Assembly (NCBI GenBank): GCA_022825185.1
Contig: JAJDYK010000012.1
Coordinates: forward strand, 1-36,885
Direction: 5' to 3'
Source: Candidatus Latescibacterota bacterium
Lineage (GTDB): Bacteria > Latescibacterota > UBA2968 > UBA8231
DNA length: 36,885 nucleotides
In this document: in pieces, positions 23,129-30,921 of the stretch
How the letters are laid out: each line of letters starts with the position of its first letter
Position numbering within the stretch: position 1 is the first letter of the stretch
The notes under the pieces: model-generated
Told to the model about the DNA's origin: nothing
Seen by the model: only the letters and a program-made list of their open reading frames with translations
Databases searched by the model: none
Position numbers and translations under genes: made by a program

Positions 23129-25054
23129 ATGGAGATGCCTGACACCAACGCAGACCAGCAGAATCAGGACGATGTCACCTTTGAGGAGTTCTGTGAAGAG
23201 TGGCTGAGAGAATTCACGGAATCTGACCTTTCACCCTTTGAGAAAGGCCAGAAGTTCGCCTTCAAACTAGTTAGTCAGTGGCTCAACGTTACCGACGATG
23301 ATGAAGACCTAGTCTTATGTGACGGGAGTGGCGACGGTGGCATTGACATCGCCTATTTGCGCCGAGCTGATATTGACGATAGCGAGCAGGACAACTCGTC
23401 CGAAGAAGGGGATACATGGTATCTGATTCAAAGCAAATATGGCGCGGCCTTCCAAGGTTCTGATACGGTAATCAGTGAAGGTCGCAAGGTAATAGCGACG
23501 CTAGCTGGCGAGAATACCCGTCTTTCAGAGCATGTAAAGCAACTCATAGAACGCTTGAATACGTTCATACAGCAGGCGTCGGATAGGGATCGCATAATCC
23601 TCGTATTTGCCACTGATCGCCCTATGAGTGAAGAGGATAGGCATGCATTGCGCGACCTCTATTCACTTGGAAAGGACCGCCTATCCGCCCACATTTTTGA
23701 CGTTGAGGACATATCTCTGCGAACAATCTGGGAGGCTAGGGACACAACACAACAGCCGACCATTTCTTTGCCGATCGGTGGCAATTTTGTCGATCCTAGT
23801 TCCGGGTTGCGGGTGGGTACTATACCCCTGACTGAATTGTACCAGTTTCTAGTGGCATACCGAGAGAAAACCGGCAATCTTGATCAGTTGTACGAAAACA
23901 ATGTACGGCAGTTTCTGGGCAGTAGAAGGAAAATCAATAAGGGAATTGCCGAGACTCTGAAGAATACCCCGGAATTGTTTGGTCTGTATAACAACGGCAT
24001 AACAATTGTAGTGTCCGATTACTCTACGAAAACGGACGGCTCTTGTGTTCTCTTTGATCCCTATGTTGTTAATGGCTGCCAGACCACTAGGACAGTTTGG
24101 GAAGAGCTACGAAAGAGACTTGATGCTGGTGGCACAGGTCAGAGCGAAACAGTAGACAAATGGCGTAAGCGGGCCGCCCGGGGGGTAGTAGTAACCAAAA
24201 TAGTAAAAAGTGACAATGCTCGGATTACCGACATCACTCGGTTCACGAATTCACAAAATGCGGTGCGCGAACAGGACTTCATCGCTTTGCGTAGCGACTT
24301 CAGATCGTGGGCTAGTGCTATGGCTGACCGCTACGACGTATTCCTTGAGATTCAAAGAGGCGGCTGGGACTCGCAAAAGGCTTACCAAAAAGCCCATCCG
24401 AACGCGCGGCAATTCGCCGAGTTTGCCAATGCCTTTGACCTTATCAAGGTTTACGGAGCAGGTTGGATGCGTGAGCCTGGGACAGCGTTTGGTAAGAATG
24501 CACCCTTCCTTCCGCAGGGCAGCATCTTCAAACATATTACCTCTGGAGACAAGCCATTTGACGTAGATGACCTCTACGGTGCTTATCGCCTGCAAGAGCT
24601 GGCGGACCAGTTCCAGTTCGGCCGTGGTGCGACGGCCCCCAGTCGCCGCCAGACCCGGTTTATGTTCTACTTTGTAGTGCTTGAGTTCGTAAGAGAAACC
24701 CTTATTCGTGCCAACAATAGAGCGCCCTCGACCAAGGAGCAAACCAATGCTCTGTTGGCTCTTTTGCAAGAGGAAAATCAATACGCGCTCCAAGGTCTGC
24801 TTGATTCAGCAATAGAAGTGATTGATGAATACCTGAATCGAGAATCCTACGACTCATTGTTCAAGGAACATAAATTCCAAGACGATTTAAATGCGTTTCT
24901 CAAATCGGAGCAGCTAGGGAAGAATATAGATTTTACCCCATTGTTTAATAGTCTGTTAACACAACATAAACGCTTGTTTGGTCGTCCTTCTGGGGGACAG
25001 CCCTCGCCTCGTGAGCTGGTTACCCAAGCAATTGCAGCGCAGTCTCCCAACTAG
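23129..25054 (+). CDS. AIPR-family (abortive infection) protein with N-terminal PD-(D/E)XK-like nuclease domain
   Basis: The protein has 641 residues; ATG follows AAGAGGAGG by four bases, and an ATG two codons on is an alternative. The N-terminal 200 residues carry a Mrr-type restriction-endonuclease pattern: DGSGDGGID (65-73), then YLIQSKYG with Q101 and K103. From about residue 255 it matches AIPR (PF10592): NNVRQFLG (256-263), INKGIAETLKNTPELF, YNNGI (286-290) and VNGCQTT (313-319). AIPR proteins are linked to phage resistance and to restriction-modification loci. Here no methylase or other restriction gene is nearby. The gene is visibly less GC-rich than the catabolic genes around it, a sign of transfer. 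It is divergent from, and probably controlled by, the XRE/ImmA pair. Confidence 0.9.
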   Translation: MEMPDTNADQQNQDDVTFEEFCEEWLREFTESDLSPFEKGQKFAFKLVSQWLNVTDDDEDLVLCDGSGDGGIDIAYLRRADIDDSEQDNSSEEGDTWYLIQSKYGAAFQGSDTVISEGRKVIATLAGENTRLSEHVKQLIERLNTFIQQASDRDRIILVFATDRPMSEEDRHALRDLYSLGKDRLSAHIFDVEDISLRTIWEARDTTQQPTISLPIGGNFVDPSSGLRVGTIPLTELYQFLVAYREKTGNLDQLYENNVRQFLGSRRKINKGIAETLKNTPELFGLYNNGITIVVSDYSTKTDGSCVLFDPYVVNGCQTTRTVWEELRKRLDAGGTGQSETVDKWRKRAARGVVVTKIVKSDNARITDITRFTNSQNAVREQDFIALRSDFRSWASAMADRYDVFLEIQRGGWDSQKAYQKAHPNARQFAEFANAFDLIKVYGAGWMREPGTAFGKNAPFLPQGSIFKHITSGDKPFDVDDLYGAYRLQELADQFQFGRGATAPSRRQTRFMFYFVVLEFVRETLIRANNRAPSTKEQTNALLALLQEENQYALQGLLDSAIEVIDEYLNRESYDSLFKEHKFQDDLNAFLKSEQLGKNIDFTPLFNSLLTQHKRLFGRPSGGQPSPRELVTQAIAAQSPN

Positions 25055-25208
25055 TAGAACTGATTGGGCAGCATCTTCGGAATAGTAGACTTAGCTGATG
25101 AAAACCAGGGCAAGGTAGCATTTACTCTGACAGTCTATTCTCCGACGGGCCAAACAGCCACTTCGGGCTACGCCGCTAAATATATCCACAAATACACAGG
25201 ATCAGACT

Positions 25209-26468
25209 ATGGCCAAAAAACGCACCAAACAACATCCCATCCGCGTCGGCGTAGTCGGCGTCGGTCGCGGCCGTTCCTTCATGCAGGCGGCTGCGGCGAC
25301 CGGCATGGAACTGGTCGCCATTTGCGACATTTGGGAAGAGCGCCTCATGGCAGAAGGCAAGGCCCTCAATGTGCTGACATTCGTCGATTACGACGAATTC
25401 CTCGGCTGCGACATGGACGCGGTCGTGCTGGCCAACTACTTCCACCAGCACGCCCCATTTGCCATCAAAGCACTCAATGCCGACAAACACGTAATGAGCG
25501 AGACCGCAGCCTGCCACACCTTGGGCGAAGGCGTGGCACTGGCGCGAGCGGTCGAGAAAAGCGGCAAGATCTACATGTTCGCCGAGAATTACCCCTACAT
25601 GGTCTTCAACCAAGAGATGAAGCGGCTCTACCAACAGGGCCGCGTCGGCGACTTCAAATACGGCGAGGGCGAATACGTCCATCCCGACCCACCCGAAGTG
25701 AAACTGGCGCGCAGTTGCGGCCGCGACCACTGGCGCAACTGGATACCCTCCACTTATTACTGCACCCATTCTATCGCCCCGGTCATGTACATCACCGACA
25801 CCCGGCCCGTAAAAGTAAACGGCTTTGTCATCCCCTTTGACTTCGCCGACCCCGCCCAAACGCTACACATGAACCGCAGTGACACCGCCGCAGTAATCAT
25901 CTGTCGGATGGATAACGACGCGGTGATGAAGTCGCTACACGGCGCATTGCGCGGCCACGGCAACTACGTCCGCATCCACGGCAACAAGGGGGTGATGGAA
26001 AACTGCCGCCACGGCGACAAACAGCGGCTGCGCGTGTGGTACGAGCCGTGGGAAAAGCGCAAGAGCGATCCAGTCGAGACCGTGTACAGTCCCAACTTCC
26101 CCGTGCATCACGGCTTAGCGGCGCGCGCCGGTCACGGCGGCGGCGACTTTTTCACCAGCTACCACTTTGCCGAGGCCATCCGCACCGGCGAGCCGCCCTA
26201 TCTCGACGTGTATCGCGGCATCGACATGAGCATCGCCGGGATCCAAGCGTGGCGTTCGGCGCTGAACGATTCGGCACCAATGGAAATACCCGACTTCCGC
26301 CGCGAGTCAGTGCGCAAAAAATACGCCAAAGACGACTGGTCGCCCGATCCCGAACGTAAAAAGAAGGGTCAGCCACCGAGCAGTATTTTGGGTGAGATTG
26401 AACCGGACGCGAAGGCGAAAAAGCTGGCGAGCAAAGTCTGGGCAGACCAAGGCTATCTGGGCGATTGA
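25209..26468 (+). CDS. Gfo/Idh/MocA-family oxidoreductase, variant motif
   Basis: The protein has 419 residues with an N-terminal Rossmann fold (IRVGVVGVGRGRSFMQAAAATGMELVAICDIW, about 11-42). It then has the AVVLANYFHQHAPFAIKALNADKHVMSE region, where the family's EKP catalytic motif reads SETAA. The C-terminal alpha/beta domain includes VMENCRHGDKQRLRVWYEPW, and a basic extension follows. Members oxidise or epimerise sugars and sugar alcohols with NAD(P). Loss of the EKP lysine suggests altered chemistry. The ribosome site is weak. The 154 bases before it (25055-25208) contain no gene. It faces the second oxidoreductase convergently. Confidence 0.88.
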   Translation: MAKKRTKQHPIRVGVVGVGRGRSFMQAAAATGMELVAICDIWEERLMAEGKALNVLTFVDYDEFLGCDMDAVVLANYFHQHAPFAIKALNADKHVMSETAACHTLGEGVALARAVEKSGKIYMFAENYPYMVFNQEMKRLYQQGRVGDFKYGEGEYVHPDPPEVKLARSCGRDHWRNWIPSTYYCTHSIAPVMYITDTRPVKVNGFVIPFDFADPAQTLHMNRSDTAAVIICRMDNDAVMKSLHGALRGHGNYVRIHGNKGVMENCRHGDKQRLRVWYEPWEKRKSDPVETVYSPNFPVHHGLAARAGHGGGDFFTSYHFAEAIRTGEPPYLDVYRGIDMSIAGIQAWRSALNDSAPMEIPDFRRESVRKKYAKDDWSPDPERKKKGQPPSSILGEIEPDAKAKKLASKVWADQGYLGD

Positions 26469-26474
26469 TTCCGC

Positions 26475-26523
26475 TGCTCTACCGCCCGACTGCATCGTCG
26501 CCCTTGAAGCGATAGGAATGCGG
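26475..26523 (-). pseudogene. 49-bp relic of an oxidoreductase 3' end
   Basis: Bases 26475-26523 match 26609-26657, the 3' coding end of the neighbouring oxidoreductase, at 40 of 49 positions without gaps. Read on the minus strand it gives PHSYRFKGDDAVGR then a stop, against PHPYRLRGGDVAGW in the intact gene. It looks like the tail of a deleted tandem paralogue. The surrounding 26469-26573 has nothing else. Confidence 0.65.
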
Positions 26524-26573
26524 CCATTACTGACATTGTGCTGCCCACGGCCGCGCAGAGTGGAAGTTTCCCC

Positions 26574-27665
26574 TCAAAAATCCATCTTCGGCGGCCCATC
26601 GTAGCCAATGCTCTGCCACCCGGCGACATCGCCGCCCCTGAGGCGATAGGGATGCGGATACAGCTTGAGCGTGCGATCCGCAAACGGCAGGGACACCCGC
26701 TCGTGTCCCTGGTGAGCCGAGCGCACCAAGGCGATGGCTACTTCGAGCGAGTGGCGGTAGTCGTCGCCGCTGCTATACGGTTCAGTGCCGTCCCGATGGG
26801 CACGCATCAGGCGCTCGATTGTATAGGTGAAGGCGTCGGCCACTGGCTGATCCAAAAAGTCGGGATACACCGGAGAAGCCGCTGCGCCAGTCCCCTCGAT
26901 CAGCACGGGCCGCGGACGCGCCAAAAAGACCTGCCCGCGCTCGCCGACGACCGAGATAAAAGTCGGCACGCGACCATCCGGCTCAGGCGCGACGACCTCG
27001 CAGACGATGCCGCCGCTCAGTCCCAAGCGGCCGTACGCGGGTACATCCCCCTCCTCTACAAGAGTACCTTCCGCCACGTACCCCGGCACCGCCGGTAAGG
27101 TGTACCCCTCCACCCATTCCACGTCCATCCCAGTGAGAATGCGCAAAGCCGCAATCTGCACGCAACCACCACCCGACACCTCAGTCGGCAACCCGCCCGG
27201 AATCGCCGCCGCCGTCAGCCGGCCAATGTGCCCCTGCCGCACCCACTCGACCACCTCGGGCATATACGGCTGCGCCCATCCGGCCTGAGCGCAGCCAAAC
27301 AACGTGCCGTGCTCCCGGCAAATGCGGATCATTTCATCAGCCTCGTGCAGTTCGTGAGAAATCGGCTTCTCGCAGGAGACGACCCGCACGCCAGCACGAG
27401 CGCAGGCCGTAACGCAAGGATAGTTCTGTCCCACCGGAACCACCGCAGAGACAATGTCGGGCACTTCGGCCGCCAAGAGGTCATCGAGATCGTCGTACAC
27501 CTTCTCCACACCGTAGCGCCGGGCAATGGCGTCCCTCCGCTCTCTGGCGCGATCGACGAGACCGACAATTGTGCAGTTGGGGTGAGCAGCGTACGCCCGC
27601 GTGTAATAGCGTCCCCACGTGCCGGCCGCACCGACGACAGCCACCCGGTATTGTTCATTAGTCAT
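26574..27665 (-). CDS. Gfo/Idh/MocA-family NAD(P)-dependent oxidoreductase
   Basis: The protein has 363 residues, normal for the family. Rossmann nucleotide site: YRVAVVGAAGTWGRYYTRAYAAHPNCTIVGLVD (5-37). The EKP catalytic motif is intact in VRVVSCEKPISHELHEADEM (near residue 100), and GHIGRLTAAAIPGG opens the C-terminal domain. The His of the catalytic region is not certain by eye. AGGAGGC precedes the ATG. The substrate is probably a sugar or inositol derivative. It is divergent from tyrS; the tyrS leader promoter starts within its 5' untranslated region. Confidence 0.92.
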   Translation of the reverse strand: MTNEQYRVAVVGAAGTWGRYYTRAYAAHPNCTIVGLVDRARERRDAIARRYGVEKVYDDLDDLLAAEVPDIVSAVVPVGQNYPCVTACARAGVRVVSCEKPISHELHEADEMIRICREHGTLFGCAQAGWAQPYMPEVVEWVRQGHIGRLTAAAIPGGLPTEVSGGGCVQIAALRILTGMDVEWVEGYTLPAVPGYVAEGTLVEEGDVPAYGRLGLSGGIVCEVVAPEPDGRVPTFISVVGERGQVFLARPRPVLIEGTGAAASPVYPDFLDQPVADAFTYTIERLMRAHRDGTEPYSSGDDYRHSLEVAIALVRSAHQGHERVSLPFADRTLKLYPHPYRLRGGDVAGWQSIGYDGPPKMDF

Positions 27666-27679
27666 TGTTCGCCTCCTAA

Positions 27680-27708
27680 TTGACGGGAATATAGGTCGCA
27701 GTTATATT
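27680..27708 (+). promoter_or_regulatory. Promoter of the tyrS leader
   Basis: TTGACG (27680-27685) and TATATT (27703-27708) are exactly 17 bases apart. A start near 27715 would put the leader peptide's GGAG (27716-27719) at the 5' end of a transcript that, if terminated, is about 133 bases long. Confidence 0.65.
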
Positions 27709-27724
27709 TTTGCGCGGAGAATGA

Positions 27725-27787
27725 ATGATGCAGAACCTACGCGCTGATCGCCACTATTATTATACCCCGCTTCATAGACAGGGGTAG
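27725..27787 (+). CDS. Tyr-rich leader peptide of the tyrS attenuator
   Basis: A 20-codon ORF, too short for routine gene calling, opens with ATG ATG five bases after GGAG. It encodes MMQNLRADRH-YYY-TPLHRQG. Codons 11-13 are three consecutive TAT (27755-27763) and the stop TAG is at 27785-27787. The Tyr codons lie immediately before the 5' arm of a hairpin and the stop lies in its 3' arm, as in trp-type leader peptides. Its job would be regulatory: a ribosome stalling for lack of tyrosyl-tRNA keeps tyrS transcription going. Another ATG at 27721 opens an overlapping 8-codon ORF without Tyr codons. Confidence 0.7.
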   Translation: MMQNLRADRHYYYTPLHRQG

Positions 27788-27847
27788 TACGTTCGCTTTA
27801 TCGTCTCAACCGCGTTTACAAGCCCCTGATTAACAGGGGCTTTTTTT
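27763..27847 (+). terminator. tyrS attenuator: pause hairpin, antiterminator and intrinsic terminator
   Basis: Three pairings can be drawn. Hairpin 1: TACCCC (27763-27768) with GGGGTA (27781-27786). Terminator: AAGCCCCTG (27820-27828) with CAGGGGCTT (27834-27842), loop ATTAA, followed by seven Ts (27841-27847). Antiterminator: CAGGGG (27779-27784), shared with hairpin 1, can instead pair with CCCCTG (27823-27828), shared with the terminator. The shared segments make the structures mutually exclusive. No T-box consensus (GGTGGNACCGCG-like) is present. Confidence 0.75.
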
Positions 27848-27866
27848 ATGCCCAAAAGGAACTGTG

Positions 27867-29114
27867 ATGAACATCATATCCGATCTTGAATTTCGCGGCT
27901 TGATCTACCAAGTCACCGACCTCGACGGCCTCGCTGAGCGCCTCGCCGCCGGTCCAATCGTGCTCTACAACGGCTTCGACCCAACCGCCGACAGCCTGAC
28001 GGTGGGCAACCTCGTGCCGATTCTGCTCCTGCGCCGCTTCCAACTCGCCGGTCACAAAGTCATCGCCTTGGCTGGCGGCGGCACCGGCTTGATCGGCGAT
28101 CCAGGCGGCAAGACTGAAGAGCGCCAGCTCAATGCCACCGATGTCGTGGCCGAATGGACGCAGAAGGTCAGAGCCCAGCTAGAGCGCTACCTCGAATTCG
28201 ACGGCCCCAATCCCGCGATCATGGTCGATAATCACGACTGGCTCGGCCAACTCGCAGCCATCGACTTTATGCGCGACGTCGGCAAGCACTTTCCCGTCCC
28301 CTACATGCTGGCCAAGGACTCGGTCGCCTCGCGCCTCGAAACGGGCATCTCCTACACTGAGTTCAGCTACATGGCACTACAGGCGTACGACTTTTTGGTC
28401 CTCAACGAAAAATACGGCTGCGAGCTGCAAACCGGCGGCTCTGACCAGTGGGGCAATATCACCGCAGGCACCGATCTGATCCGCCGCTCCGCCGGCAATC
28501 GGGCCTTTGGCCTGACCTGCCCGCTGGTGACCAAAGCAGACGGCACCAAATTCGGCAAGACCGAGGCGGGCACAGTCTGGCTCGACGCCGCTAAGACCTC
28601 ACCTTACCAGTTTTACCAGTTCTGGATCAACGCCGAAGACCAGAAGGTCATCGACCACCTGAAGACGTACACCTTCTTGGAGCAGGACGCGATCCTCCAA
28701 CTCGCCGAAACCGTCCGCGACCAGCCCGAACGGCGCGAGGCCCAGCGCACCCTCGCCACCGAAGCAGCGACTATCGTGCACGGAGCCGACGCTGCTCGCC
28801 GGGCCGAACACATCTCGCACGCGCTTTTTTACGGAGAGTTTCAGGATCTATCCGAGGAAGAAATCCTCGAAGGCTTTGACGACGTGCCAACTCACGCGAT
28901 GGGTCAGGAAGAACTAGGACTGATCGATCTACTCGTCGCGGCCGGCGTCTCATCCTCTAAACGCCAAGCCCGCCAAGACGTGCAAAACGGCTCAATCTAC
29001 ATCAACGGCGAGCGCTGCACAGACATGGCGCGGAGCATGCGGTGCCAAGAGGGCCTACACGGCAAATACCTAATCGTGCGCCGAGGCAAGAAGCAGTACA
29101 CCCTCGTCTGCTAG
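27867..29114 (+). CDS. tyrS: Tyrosyl-tRNA synthetase
   Basis: The protein has 415 residues and joins tyrosine to tRNA-Tyr in the cytoplasm. Closely similar in layout to the E. coli-type enzyme: VLYNGFDPTADSLTVGNLVP (33-51), GGGTGLIGDPGGKTEERQLN, FTEFSY-like YTEFSYMALQAYDF, GGSDQWGNI, the KMSKS-equivalent KFGKT, and a C-terminal S4 RNA-binding domain (SSKRQARQDVQNGSIYINGE). The HIGH signature reads T45-V-G-N48, so both histidines are replaced. ATG was chosen six bases after AAAAGGA; an in-frame GTG one codon earlier is possible. Expression is probably controlled by the leader attenuator just upstream. It is convergent with guaA, 10 bases apart. Confidence 0.97.
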   Translation: MNIISDLEFRGLIYQVTDLDGLAERLAAGPIVLYNGFDPTADSLTVGNLVPILLLRRFQLAGHKVIALAGGGTGLIGDPGGKTEERQLNATDVVAEWTQKVRAQLERYLEFDGPNPAIMVDNHDWLGQLAAIDFMRDVGKHFPVPYMLAKDSVASRLETGISYTEFSYMALQAYDFLVLNEKYGCELQTGGSDQWGNITAGTDLIRRSAGNRAFGLTCPLVTKADGTKFGKTEAGTVWLDAAKTSPYQFYQFWINAEDQKVIDHLKTYTFLEQDAILQLAETVRDQPERREAQRTLATEAATIVHGADAARRAEHISHALFYGEFQDLSEEEILEGFDDVPTHAMGQEELGLIDLLVAAGVSSSKRQARQDVQNGSIYINGERCTDMARSMRCQEGLHGKYLIVRRGKKQYTLVC

Positions 29115-29124
29115 GAATCTGGAC

Positions 29125-30918
29125 TTACTCCCACTCCACCGTACCCGGCGGCTTGTGGGTTATGTCGTAGAAGACCGCCTCAATCCCCGCTAACGCCAAC
29201 AGTCGCTCGCACACATCGTCCAAAAACGCCTGTGGCAACGGGCAAAAGTCCGCGGTCATAAAGTCGGAAGTCGCTATCGGCCGCAGCACCACGCTCTCTT
29301 GCACCCCATCCGATGACAGCGGCAAAAGCACCGTCGGCATCTGGGTCACTTCCTCCATCAGCCCGTGGCGCTCCAACGCCGCCATGCTGATGGCATCGGC
29401 CCGACGCAGAAGATCGAGCCGGTCGCGGGTCAAATACCCTGCTTTTAGGTTTTGCTGCGGTCGCGGTGTAGGCCCTAACAGGTAAATCACCCGATTGATC
29501 GACGGGAAGTTATTGGTCAGCTCGGTAGAAAGGGCCTCCAGCGTCTTCCACTCCCTCTGGCCAGTGACCACCGCTGGATGCGCGTAAGTCCGCGAATCGC
29601 CCTGTACCCCGACGCTGCGCAACGGCAGCACATCGAGCGCCAGACCGAATGTCGCCGCCACCTTCTGCGCTTCGGCGACCGTCTCAAGCGCCAACCCCTC
29701 TGCGTCTGGCCCATCACTGCACAAAGCCCGCACCGCCAACCCCGGCCCTGGAAACGGATGCCGCCAGACCAAGTGATGCGGCAAGCCGAGTGTCTCGCCC
29801 AAGGTGCGCGCCTCGTCCTTGTAGAGCTGGTCCAGCGGCTCAACTACCTTGCCCTCGGCCAAAAGCTGATCGATGACGCCGACGCGGTTGTGGTGCGTCT
29901 TGATAACCGCTGCGTTTTCCGTACCGCCGGACTCAATGGTATCCGTGTAGAGCGTCCCCTGGCCCAACAGCCACTCATCCGGGTCCAGCGCCAGCGCGGC
30001 CAGCGCCCGGTCGCGGACGCGGATAAACTCCTCGCCAATCCGCCGCCGCTTTTCCTCTGGGTCGGCAATCCCCTCTGTGGCGGCGAGAAATTCCGCGCTG
30101 GCATCAACTACCTCCAGATTGTGCAGGCCCGCGCCCTTCATCAGCCGCTCGACCATCGCAGTCTCGCCCTCGCGCATAAAGCCGTTGTCAATGTGCAAGC
30201 CCAGCACCCGCTCTGCACCCAAGGCGCGGTTGAGCAGGAGAAACGCCACCGACGAATCGACCCCGCCGCTGACGAACAGAAAAACATTGCGCCCCTGCGC
30301 CTGCTCTTGGAGCCGCTCTATCGTCTCCTCAGTGTAGCGCTCCATCGTCCAGTTCCGCTCTGCGCCGCACAGCGCGGCGAAGTTATCGAGGATCTCCATG
30401 CCCCGGACGGTGTGCGTTACTTCTGGATGGAACTGCAAGCCGTATATCTTGCGCTCGGCGTCGCCCATTGCCGCCACCGGGCAATCCTCGGTCGCGCCCA
30501 AGACGGCAAACCCAGGTGGCAGGGCCGCAACGTGGTCGCGATGGCTCATCCACACCCGCTCGCGCACGTCTAAACCAGCCAGCACCCCCTCTGCCTTGTC
30601 AACGTGCAAATAGGCCGCGCCAAACTCGTGTGTCTCCCCCATCTCGACTTGGCCGCCCAAGCGGTGGCAGAGCAGTTGGTGGCCGTAGCACAAGCCCAGC
30701 ATCGGCTTGCCCATCGCCAAAATCTCGGGATTGTACGCTGGGGCTTCCGGGTCATAAACGCTGGCCGGGCCACCCGACAGAATCAGCCCGTCGGCGTCTT
30801 GCAAATCGGCAACCGCGGTCTCTGGCGAGCGAATCTCAGCATGGACGCGGAGGCGGCGAATGCGATTGGCAATCAGGTGGGCGTACTGCCCGCCGAAGTC
30901 GAGGACGACGATGCTCAA
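29125..30918 (-). CDS. guaA: GMP synthase (glutamine-hydrolysing)
   Basis: The protein has 597 residues and makes GMP from XMP, ATP and glutamine. The N-terminal class I glutamine amidotransferase has nucleophile motif GLCYGHQ near residue 78 and QFHPEV near 163. The ATP-pyrophosphatase P-loop SGGVDSSVAF is near residue 218. The C-terminal dimerisation domain ends KPPGTVEWE. It is about 70 residues longer than the E. coli enzyme, with extra sequence between the P-loop domain and the C-terminus, as in the longer GMPS subtype. It must start at TTG: the frame is closed by TAA two codons upstream, and MSIVVLDFGGQY is the normal N-terminus. It begins 3 bases after the Cache gene, so translation is probably coupled. 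Confidence 0.96.
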   Translation of the reverse strand: MSIVVLDFGGQYAHLIANRIRRLRVHAEIRSPETAVADLQDADGLILSGGPASVYDPEAPAYNPEILAMGKPMLGLCYGHQLLCHRLGGQVEMGETHEFGAAYLHVDKAEGVLAGLDVRERVWMSHRDHVAALPPGFAVLGATEDCPVAAMGDAERKIYGLQFHPEVTHTVRGMEILDNFAALCGAERNWTMERYTEETIERLQEQAQGRNVFLFVSGGVDSSVAFLLLNRALGAERVLGLHIDNGFMREGETAMVERLMKGAGLHNLEVVDASAEFLAATEGIADPEEKRRRIGEEFIRVRDRALAALALDPDEWLLGQGTLYTDTIESGGTENAAVIKTHHNRVGVIDQLLAEGKVVEPLDQLYKDEARTLGETLGLPHHLVWRHPFPGPGLAVRALCSDGPDAEGLALETVAEAQKVAATFGLALDVLPLRSVGVQGDSRTYAHPAVVTGQREWKTLEALSTELTNNFPSINRVIYLLGPTPRPQQNLKAGYLTRDRLDLLRRADAISMAALERHGLMEEVTQMPTVLLPLSSDGVQESVVLRPIATSDFMTADFCPLPQAFLDDVCERLLALAGIEAVFYDITHKPPGTVEWE

Positions 30919-30921
30919 AGT

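Noticed and set aside
25064..25840. 258-codon plus-strand ORF overlapping the first Gfo/Idh gene
   Set aside because: Arg/Pro/His-rich shadow; the overlapping frame is a recognisable oxidoreductase.
27666..27866. T-box riboswitch for tyrS
   Set aside because: The leader is only about 150 bases and lacks the conserved T-box sequence and specifier-loop layout; peptide-leader attenuation explains it better.
29578..30573. 331-codon plus-strand ORF antisense to guaA
   Set aside because: Shadow of guaA, whose motifs are unmistakable; no start signal.
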